64,000 nt of DNA from Anaerolineae bacterium (GTDB taxonomy: Bacteria > Chloroflexota > Anaerolineae > Aggregatilineales > Phototrophicaceae), in NCBI GenBank assembly GCA_022823165.1, contig JAJDXR010000019.1, positions 1 to 64,000 of the forward strand, written 5' to 3'. Made by a program: the position numbers and the translations under genes. Under the pieces are notes generated by a model that made no database searches, was not told the DNA's origin, and worked only from the letters and a program-made list of their open reading frames with translations. The first letter of the stretch is position 1. Each line of letters starts with the position of its first letter. This document shows positions 44,795 to 52,812 of the stretch, piece by piece.

Positions 44795-45614
44795 GCATCG
44801 GCTCCGGAGTCAACTTTGGCGGCGGATCTTCCGATAGTATAGCAGGCGCGCAGAAGCCAAACTCGACCAGAATCGAAGCGGCTGCATTCGACAGCACAAA
44901 CTCGACAAATCCAGCAGCCAGCGACGCATTTCCGGAATTCGCCAGGACGGCGATGGGATAAGAAGCCAACTGATTGTGCGCCGCCTCAATTTCGATAGTC
45001 CGCAGCTGACCGCCGACAGCGCCTATGACATCCGATTGGTAGACTATGCCCGCGTCGGCTTCACCCAATGCGACGCGCGTCGCCACCTGCCGTACGTTGC
45101 TTTCTTCCGACACCAAATTGAGATAGACATCGTCGACGAACTCCGCGCCGTGCGATGCGAACATGGCATCGGTATAATCGCGGATCGGCGTGCCTGCCGC
45201 GGCCAGGACCAGCAGTAGGTCTTCGCCGGCCAAGTCGCGGATCGAGTCTACGTCAGCGGGATTATCGCCAGGCGTAATCAATACCAGTTGATTATGCGCG
45301 AAGATGCGCACATCGTCTTCAGCGACGATGCCGCCCTCGACAACCAGCTCCATCTGGCGCTCGTTGGCGCTGGCGAATACATCAGCCGGCGCGCCCTGGA
45401 TCAATTGAGCCGCCAGGGTCGAAGAACTGGAGAAATTCAGCAATATGCCCGCATCGGGATTGGCCTGCAAAAACTCATCCCTCAGCGCCTCAAAGACATC
45501 GGTTAGGGAGGTCGCGGCAAATACGGTCAAAGCCTGCGCGGCCGGTTCTTGAGCCAAACAGTTCAGGCCGAAGGACAATGAAACAATTAACGCGGCCAGG
45601 CGCCCGAGCGGCAT
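44727..45614 (-). CDS. modA: Molybdate-binding periplasmic protein
   Basis: 295 aa from the ATG at 45614, with GAGGAG upstream. A signal peptide (LAALIVSLSFGLNCLAQ) precedes the ModA body: VFAATSLTDVFEALRDEF, FSSSSTLAAQLIQGAPADVF, TRVALGEADAGIVYQSDV. It binds molybdate or tungstate. The last about 30 residues (LTPEPMLEAAEESEDPETAC...) are an acidic Pro-rich extension that overlaps modB by 68 bp, an unusual tail for ModA. Confidence 0.93.
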   Translation of the reverse strand: MPLGRLAALIVSLSFGLNCLAQEPAAQALTVFAATSLTDVFEALRDEFLQANPDAGILLNFSSSSTLAAQLIQGAPADVFASANERQMELVVEGGIVAEDDVRIFAHNQLVLITPGDNPADVDSIRDLAGEDLLLVLAAAGTPIRDYTDAMFASHGAEFVDDVYLNLVSEESNVRQVATRVALGEADAGIVYQSDVIGAVGGQLRTIEIEAAHNQLASYPIAVLANSGNASLAAGFVEFVLSNAAASILVEFGFCAPAILSEDPPPKLTPEPMLEAAEESEDPETACRPQPPASG

Positions 45615-45777
45615 GAAGGTCTCCTCAGAACTACGGCAGCATGATATGCCATGCCGACCATAAAGCAAGCGTCATGGGCTATACGCCCAGTCTACGATCA
45701 GCCGACGCTTGCTCAACGCTCGCTTGATTGCGGCGCTTTATCCATTATGTTGATAATAGCTGTCCAGAGAGGCTCGC

Positions 45778-46410
45778 ATGCGTTACGGTCACCGGCCGGG
45801 GCCGCCATCCTGGTTCATCATCTTGCTAGGCATCGCCATAGTTTTTGGCGTTTATTATCTATGGATGGGTCTGCGGAGCTTTATGTCGTCGGGCGTTTCC
45901 GCGTCGGAATCAACCTTGCAGGCGAACGAGCAACATACAGCGACCGCGATACGCATTGAAGAGATAGAGTTCAATGCGCCGACGCTATTGCCCAGCATCA
46001 CACCGGTGCCGCCCTGCCACGACTTTGAAGTAAGCGTGCCCATAGCCACCGTCCGCACCGGCCCGAGTATCAGCAGCAACATCGTCACTGGTCTGCGCGC
46101 AGGCACGGTCGTCTGTGTGATCACTTTACTGCCGGATTCAGATTGGTATTTGGTGGACCAGAACGAACGCACGCGCCGTATTGAGCAAGTGTATATGCAC
46201 CGGGACATCATCCGGGCTTTGAATCCGACGCCGACGCCGACGGCAACGTTGACGCCCACCAACACCCTGACGCCTACCGCAAGCGCGACGCCTACAAAAA
46301 CTCTGGCGCCGACGGCCGCCCCAATTCAAGACCGCAGGCCAGCGCCCCGGCCGCCCTCCCCCGCCGCTTTACCCAGCGAGACTTCAACCGCGGCGAGCAT
46401 CAGCCTCTAG
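45778..46410 (+). CDS. Anchored SH3-like protein with Thr/Pro tail
   Basis: 210 aa, unrecognised beyond its parts. Residues 12-34 are a membrane helix (FIILLGIAIVFGVYYLWMG). Residues about 75-140 resemble a bacterial SH3 fold (VPIATVRTGPSISSNIVTGL, then AGTVVCVITLLPDSDWYLVD). The rest is a Thr/Pro-rich linker (NPTPTPTATLTPTNTLTPTA), a tail style frequent in Chloroflexota surface proteins. It may contact peptidoglycan. It is 80 bp upstream of the next membrane gene. Confidence 0.7.
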   Translation: MRYGHRPGPPSWFIILLGIAIVFGVYYLWMGLRSFMSSGVSASESTLQANEQHTATAIRIEEIEFNAPTLLPSITPVPPCHDFEVSVPIATVRTGPSISSNIVTGLRAGTVVCVITLLPDSDWYLVDQNERTRRIEQVYMHRDIIRALNPTPTPTATLTPTNTLTPTASATPTKTLAPTAAPIQDRRPAPRPPSPAALPSETSTAASISL

Positions 46411-46495
46411 CTTGCGGGAACGTACCAAGCGACTATACTGATTGCAGGTCTGTACGGTCTCTCGCGCGGGTGGGCGCGGACGAAAGGGATTGCGT

Positions 46496-47734
46496 TTGGC
46501 TGCAATTATTCAAGTCGTCGGCGGCGTCATGTTTGTGTTCATCCTGCTGAGCATCGTCGTGACGGAAGTCAACAACCTGATCGCCCGGGCGACCAAGCTG
46601 CGCCCGAAGAACTTGCGCAAGAACATCAATCGAATCATTGACGATCCGGTCATCCAGGCCAAGGTATATACGCATCCCTTGATTCAGTTGGTGAAGGCGG
46701 ACCCGATAGCGCCCAGCCGGCGCATTTCGGAGCGGGAGGCCTCCAGGATCGCCAATGGCGCCGTCAGTTCGGTCGATTTTATTGATGCCAAAACATTCGT
46801 CGATGTCGTACTCACTACGATCAAGGCGGAATCGGATCAGCAATTGTTCGGCTCGCTGCTCAATGTCATCGACGGAATGCCGGCCGGTCCCGAGCGGCGC
46901 GGACTGCGCGCCATGGTCAACAGGATTGTCACCACCGGCCAAGGCATGGGTGACTTGCGCAAAGCCCTGCCCTACGTGCAAGACCGGCGCTATCGCAGCG
47001 CGCTTTCCGAAATCGTCAACCAGATCGACGAAGAAGTCAGCCTGCTTGGCGTCGAGCCGAGCTCAAATGTGGCGCTGATGGCGGGCATCAAACAGATCGA
47101 AAGCCAAAACCTGCGCAATTCACTGGCCACGGTAATGTACAGCGCCGGCAGTTGGGATGCGGCCCGCCAGAATCTTGAAACCTGGTTCAGCAATTCGATG
47201 AGCCGCGCCAGCGACGATTACAAGGCGCGGATGAAGCTCTCATCGGTAGTGGTCGCTCTGTTTTTCGCCCTGGCCTTAAACATCGACACTTTGAACATCG
47301 CGCGAACGCTCTGGGAAGATCCGGCGCGGCGGGAGCAAATCAGCAGCCAGTTGGACTATTCCGTACAAAGCGGCGAGTTGCAATCTCAAGTGGACGTCAC
47401 TCAACCCGGCGGTGATGACGAATTCCGCGCCAATCAAGCCCAGCCCGCCAATGAATTGGAGGACGCCTTGGGGACGGGCGTGGAGATTGCCAATCAATTG
47501 CAGGTTATCGAAGAGCTGAGGCTCCCGATTGGCTGGACAGTTCAGAATGCAAGCGGCGCGCCCGACATGCTGAGCGACCCGAACAATCTCTGGAATTATT
47601 TCCCGGCTAATAATCCCGACGGCTGGCTGGGCTTGCTGGCGGTGAAATTCCTGGGCATAGCGGCGACCGTCATCGCGGCGGCGCAAGGCGCGCCCTTCTG
47701 GTTTGGAATCGTCAACCGAGTGCTGCGTCGCTAG
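46496..47734 (+). CDS. Membrane protein of unknown function
   Basis: 412 aa from a TTG at 46496 (or 46490) with AAAGGG about 8 nt upstream. Hydrophobic helices are near the N-terminus (IQVVGGVMFVFILLSIVVTE), in the middle (SSVVVALFFALALNIDTLNI) and at the C-terminus (LGLLAVKFLGIAATVIAAAQ), ending GAPFWFGIVNRVLRR. That end pattern (G-A-P-F-W-F) recurs in a widespread uncharacterised family. The region between helices 1 and 2 is soluble and largely helical. No function can be assigned. Confidence 0.72.
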   Translation: MAAIIQVVGGVMFVFILLSIVVTEVNNLIARATKLRPKNLRKNINRIIDDPVIQAKVYTHPLIQLVKADPIAPSRRISEREASRIANGAVSSVDFIDAKTFVDVVLTTIKAESDQQLFGSLLNVIDGMPAGPERRGLRAMVNRIVTTGQGMGDLRKALPYVQDRRYRSALSEIVNQIDEEVSLLGVEPSSNVALMAGIKQIESQNLRNSLATVMYSAGSWDAARQNLETWFSNSMSRASDDYKARMKLSSVVVALFFALALNIDTLNIARTLWEDPARREQISSQLDYSVQSGELQSQVDVTQPGGDDEFRANQAQPANELEDALGTGVEIANQLQVIEELRLPIGWTVQNASGAPDMLSDPNNLWNYFPANNPDGWLGLLAVKFLGIAATVIAAAQGAPFWFGIVNRVLRR

Positions 47735-47801
47735 CGGCTTTTGCGCCTGCGGCTCATCGTCAAGCATGCGCTACGGCCTACGGATTCCCGGCGAGGGCCC
47801 T

Positions 47802-47823
47802 GCGCTTGTGAAAAGACAAGCGC
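47802..47823. repeat. Perfect hairpin GCGCTTGT/ACAAGCGC
   Basis: GCGCTTGT at 47802-47809, loop GAAAAG, ACAAGCGC at 47816-47823. No T-tract follows on the plus strand. It lies 67 bp past the stop of the upstream gene and may be a 3' end processing or weak stop signal. Confidence 0.5.
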
Positions 47824-47930
47824 TATGTCGAGCGCCTGCGCATTTGCCAGCCCCTTCGGCATGACTGATTCGCAGCCGAACGCGTATTATGCTTCTTTCA
47901 AAACTGACGCATTTTTATAGATATTCTCTG

Positions 47931-47960
47931 TTGACAAGCGGGTAACGATTCGCACAAAAT
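47931..47960 (+). promoter_or_regulatory. Predicted promoter of the sigma-factor gene
   Basis: A perfect TTGACA at 47931-47936, an 18-bp spacer and CAAAAT at 47955-47960. It is 76 bp before the GTG start. The -35 is ideal, the -10 matches 4 of 6. Confidence 0.55.
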
Positions 47961-48036
47961 AGTTTGGACACAGACCTCTGCGCCGCGTCAAAAAAATAGA
48001 CTTAGTTTTATTCATCCACACAGGCGAGGATAGACC

Positions 48037-49206
<1,170 letters not shown>

Positions 49207-49238
49207 CTTATAGATCAGGTTTGTGTCGGCAGTAAGCG

Positions 49239-49271
49239 GGCGAAACGGCTGAGCCGTTCGCCGGCTTTTTG
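49239..49271 (+). terminator. Terminator after the sigma-factor gene
   Basis: GGCGAA-A-CGGCT-G-AGCCG-TTCGCC forms an 11-bp stem with a bulged A, followed by GGCTTTTTG. It is 33 bp past the stop and just before the aminotransferase gene. Confidence 0.85.
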
Positions 49272-49288
49272 TATAGGGTGGAACAACC

Positions 49289-50485
49289 TTGACCAACTCC
49301 CTCGAACACTTATTGAGCGCGCGCGCCCTCGGGATGCGCCAAAATGTCATCCGCGAGATTCTGAAGGTGGTGTCGCAGCCGGGCATGGTATCGTTGGCCG
49401 GCGGCATCCCGGCGCCAGAGACCTTCCCAATTGAAGAGCTGTATCGCATTAACGAGACGGTGCTCGATCGCTACGGAGCGGCCGCGCTGCAATATGACCT
49501 GACCGAGGGCTTCGCGCCCTTCCGCGAGGCGCTGGTCGGCTACTTGGCGCGGAAGGGCATCAGCGCCGATGCCGAGAGGCTACTGGTCTTTAACGGTTCG
49601 CAGAGCGTGCTGGACACGCTGGGCAAAATACTGATCACGCCAGGCGATGTCATCGCTTTGGAATCCCCCAGTTATCTGGGCGCCATTTCCGCCTTCAGCA
49701 GCTACTTGCCCGAATACATCAGCATCGAGACCGATGACGACGGCATCGTGCCCGAAGCGCTGGAGCGAGCGCTCGATCAGCAGCCGGTCAAATTCATTTA
49801 CTTGGTGACGACCTTTCAGAACCCCACCGGGCGGACGCTCAGCGTGGAGCGGCGGCGTGAAATCGCGCGGATCATCAAGGCGAAAAATGCGCTGGTCATT
49901 GAAGACGACCCCTACGGCGATTTGCGTTATCGGGGTCAGCCCGTTCCCGCGTTGCAGACCTTCGCGCCGGAGAACACCGTCTACGTCAGCACCTTGTCCA
50001 AGATATTCGCGCCCGGCTTAAGGCTGGGCTTTTGCCTTGCGCCGCCGCTGATTCGCGAGTGGCTGTATCGAGCCAAGCAAGGCGCTGACCTGCACAGCAA
50101 TACCTATGCGCAGGCGCTGGCGACCGAATACATCTGCGGCGGATTCATCCAGCGGCAGATTCCGAAGATCATCGAGCTGTATCGCCCGCGGCAAGAGGCG
50201 ATGCTGACGGCGCTGGAACAACACATGCCCCGCGACTACCGCTGGATCAAACCGGAAGGCGGCATGTTCATCTGGGTCGAGGGACCGGCGGATGTCGATG
50301 CCGAAAAAATCTATTGGGAGGCTGTCGAGCAGAAGGTCGCCTTCGTGCCGGGCAAATACTTTTATATTGAGCCGGAAGACGGGCTGTCGACCATGCGCCT
50401 GAATTTCACGCGGGTCGCGGAAGCGACAATTGAAACGGCAATCGAAACACTGGGTCGGGTGATTCGGCAGCTCGACAAGGACTGA
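49289..50485 (+). CDS. PLP-dependent aminotransferase (LysN/MocR-core type)
   Basis: 398 aa, fold type I. Start TTG with AGGGTGG upstream. PLP lysine in VSTLSKIFAPGLRLGF, with YLVTTFQNPTGRTLSVERRR, IEDDPYGDLRYRGQPVP and GGMFIWVEGPADVDAEKIYW. It resembles 2-aminoadipate aminotransferase and the MocR catalytic half, without a GntR DNA-binding domain. Substrate is probably an aromatic or aminoadipate-type amino acid. It is between a sigma gene and an MFS gene. Confidence 0.9.
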   Translation: MTNSLEHLLSARALGMRQNVIREILKVVSQPGMVSLAGGIPAPETFPIEELYRINETVLDRYGAAALQYDLTEGFAPFREALVGYLARKGISADAERLLVFNGSQSVLDTLGKILITPGDVIALESPSYLGAISAFSSYLPEYISIETDDDGIVPEALERALDQQPVKFIYLVTTFQNPTGRTLSVERRREIARIIKAKNALVIEDDPYGDLRYRGQPVPALQTFAPENTVYVSTLSKIFAPGLRLGFCLAPPLIREWLYRAKQGADLHSNTYAQALATEYICGGFIQRQIPKIIELYRPRQEAMLTALEQHMPRDYRWIKPEGGMFIWVEGPADVDAEKIYWEAVEQKVAFVPGKYFYIEPEDGLSTMRLNFTRVAEATIETAIETLGRVIRQLDKD

Positions 50486-50523
50486 GCTTTTTGCGGCGCC
50501 ACACTGGCGACTGGACTGGGGCC

Positions 50524-51768
50524 ATGCCGAAACTAAAACGAAATCCGCCACAATCAGCCGGGGACGGGACCGGCGCGCGCGCGCTAATTCTCGCTTTCTA
50601 CCTGCCGGCCTTGATGGCGACGATCGGGCAGGGTTTGCTGGCGCCCATCCTGCCACTATTCGCCGCCGACTTTGAGATCGGCTATGTGCTTATCGGCCTG
50701 GTGCTGGCCGGCGAAGGCCTGGGCACACTCATCGCGGATGTGCCGACCGGGCTGCTGCAGCGCCGCTTCGGCAACAAACAGGTGATGATGATGGGCTTGC
50801 TTTTGAAGTCCGTCACAATTCTGCTGCTCTTCGCCGCGCCCACGATTTGGATCGTGCTGCTGCTGCGGCTATTCGCCGGCTTCGGACGATCGATGTTCAC
50901 GGTGTCGGCGCATGTCTATGTGACGGACAATGTCGCCTTGGGGCAGCGCGGCAAAGCCATCTCGATGTACGGCGGTACGCATCGGCTGGGCGGCTTCATC
51001 GGGCCGGCCATCGGCGGAATCGCCGCCGGCTTGTTGGGCTTGCGCGCGGCCTTTCTCATCGCCGGACTGGTCACGGCTGTGGGCTTGATTATGGTCGCGC
51101 TATTCACGCAGGGCAGGCGCGAGGAAAAGCGCAAGACCGGCGCGCGCGAGGAACATCCGCTGCATTTGCTGTCCGTGCTGCAATCGAATTATCGCGTCCT
51201 GGCGTCGGCGGGCATCGCGCAGGTTTTCGCCCAGATGATCCGCGCGGGCCGCATAGTCGTCATTCCCCTGTTTGCCGCTGATGTCCTGGGCTTGGGTTTT
51301 GAAGAGATCGGCTACATCGTCAGCATTTCAGTCGCCATCGACTTCAGCCTGTTTGTGGTCGCGGGCTGGCTGATGGATCGTTTCGGCCGCAAATTCGCCA
51401 TCGTGCCCTGCTTCGGCATTCAAGCGATCGGCATGGCGCTGGTGCCATTCGCGGCCAGCTTCGCCGGCCTGCTCTTCGCGGCCGCGCTGATCGGCTTCGG
51501 CAATGGCTTGGGCGCCGGCTCAATGATGACCCTGGGCTCGGATCTGTCGCCCGACCGATCACGGGGAGAATTCCTGGGCGTCTGGCGCTTGATCGGCGAC
51601 CTGGGCCATACCGGCGCGCCCCTGGTTGTTGGCGTCGTGGCCGACATTCTCGTGCTCAGTTCCGCCATCTGGTTCATCGCCGGCACGGGCCTGGCGGCGG
51701 CGAGCATATTTTTGTTCCTGGTGCCAGAGACACTCAAGCGGAAAGCGCCGCTGGCGGTGGTTTCGTGA
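50524..51768 (+). CDS. MFS transporter
   Basis: 414 aa from the ATG at 50524; a TTG 11 codons earlier is also in frame. Twelve hydrophobic helices. The motif-A loop after helix 2 reads DVPTGLLQRRFGNKQ, and the second half repeats it as GWLMDRFGRKFAIVP. It is a single-component efflux or uptake permease; no substrate can be named. It is downstream of the aminotransferase by 38 bp and may be cotranscribed. Confidence 0.88.
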   Translation: MPKLKRNPPQSAGDGTGARALILAFYLPALMATIGQGLLAPILPLFAADFEIGYVLIGLVLAGEGLGTLIADVPTGLLQRRFGNKQVMMMGLLLKSVTILLLFAAPTIWIVLLLRLFAGFGRSMFTVSAHVYVTDNVALGQRGKAISMYGGTHRLGGFIGPAIGGIAAGLLGLRAAFLIAGLVTAVGLIMVALFTQGRREEKRKTGAREEHPLHLLSVLQSNYRVLASAGIAQVFAQMIRAGRIVVIPLFAADVLGLGFEEIGYIVSISVAIDFSLFVVAGWLMDRFGRKFAIVPCFGIQAIGMALVPFAASFAGLLFAAALIGFGNGLGAGSMMTLGSDLSPDRSRGEFLGVWRLIGDLGHTGAPLVVGVVADILVLSSAIWFIAGTGLAAASIFLFLVPETLKRKAPLAVVS

Positions 51769-51828
51769 ATCCTCCACTCCCAAGGTGAGGGAGGGGAGGC
51801 CTGCAATAGCGCGATTTCCAGTCTCGCC

Positions 51829-52812
51829 ATGTTAACCAAGCTGAACTACCTCACTGTGGATTGGCCGCTGCGGCAAGCGCGCCTGTTCCCGCAGGTTCGT
51901 CCGCTGATCGTCGAGATCGGCTTTGGCAATGGCGACCATCTGATTCACCTGGCTCAGACGCGACCGGAATACAACTTCATCGGCTTGGAGATCTCCAGCC
52001 AGTCCATGGACAAAGCCGAAGCCAAGATCGACAAGCGGCGCCTGGCCAACGTACGCCCTATCCATTGCCGCGCGGAAACGGCGCTAGCTCACTTGCTCGG
52101 TCCGCAGACGGTGACGGAATTCCACATCAATTATCCCGATCCCTGGTTCAAGAAGCGCCATCAGCGCCGCCGTTTGATCCAGCGCGAGACGGTGGATCTG
52201 CTGACCAGCCGGCTGCGCGCGGGCGGGACGCTGCATCTGGCCACGGACATCACCGAATACGCTGAGATGGCGCATGAAACGCTGGCGCATACGCCCGGCC
52301 TGACGAATCAGTTTGAGACGGCCTGGGCCAACGACATCGCGGGGCGCTTTCGCACCAAATACGAGCTCAAGGGTTACCGCGAAGGCCGGCGCGGGCACTT
52401 CTTCCGCTATCAGCGCAACGCCATGCCGGTGGCGCATCCCGCAGTCATTAAGGAGCTGGACATGCCGCATCTCTTCTTGCACTCGCCCCTGTCCGCCGCC
52501 GAGATCGTCGACCGCTTCGAGGCGGCGCGGCATCAAGCCGGCGGCGCGCATATCGCGGTTCTGCGCGCCTACGCCGATCCCAAACGCGACACCGCCGTAT
52601 TTGAAGTCGTGGTCGAGGAGCCGAGCATCGAGCAGCACGCCCTGCTGCTGCTGTCGCCGCGGGCGGACGCGGGCGAGTACATGGTCAGGCTGAGCGCGGT
52701 GGGTCATGCGCGGTCGACGGCGGGCATGCACCGGGCGGTGGCGGCGGTAGGCGAATGGGTGACGGGCCTGGATGCGGGCGGACGCGTACTGGCGCGGAAG
52801 CTGCGCACTTAG
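51829..52812 (+). CDS. trmB: tRNA (guanine-N7)-methyltransferase with C-terminal extension
   Basis: 327 aa. Residues 1-210 are TrmB: EIGFGNGDHLIHLA motif I, LEISSQSMDKAE, and HINYPDPWFKKRHQRRRLIQ (the family's PDPW-KKRH block), then GTLHLATDITEYAEMA. The last about 110 residues are an extra domain (HLFLHSPLSAAEIVDRFEAA to the end), so it is longer than the usual 200-240 aa. It methylates G46 of tRNAs. Its TAG stop overlaps the stop of the opposing RM gene by 4 bp. Confidence 0.92.
   Translation: MLTKLNYLTVDWPLRQARLFPQVRPLIVEIGFGNGDHLIHLAQTRPEYNFIGLEISSQSMDKAEAKIDKRRLANVRPIHCRAETALAHLLGPQTVTEFHINYPDPWFKKRHQRRRLIQRETVDLLTSRLRAGGTLHLATDITEYAEMAHETLAHTPGLTNQFETAWANDIAGRFRTKYELKGYREGRRGHFFRYQRNAMPVAHPAVIKELDMPHLFLHSPLSAAEIVDRFEAARHQAGGAHIAVLRAYADPKRDTAVFEVVVEEPSIEQHALLLLSPRADAGEYMVRLSAVGHARSTAGMHRAVAAVGEWVTGLDAGGRVLARKLRT

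Larger units (their letters stand above)
47735..48036. other. Gene-free gap before the sigma-factor gene
   Basis: This 302-bp stretch holds no convincing gene. It contains an 8-bp perfect hairpin (47802-47823) and a promoter (47931-47960). Base composition becomes AT-rich after about 47880. Confidence 0.7.

Noticed and set aside
45615-45777. Molybdenum-cofactor riboswitch before modA
   Set aside because: I looked for the conserved core and could not see it; only a ribosome site is evident.
46229-46330. Tandem ACGCCGACG-like DNA repeat
   Set aside because: It is the coding for the Thr/Pro linker of the SH3-like protein, not a separate repeat element.
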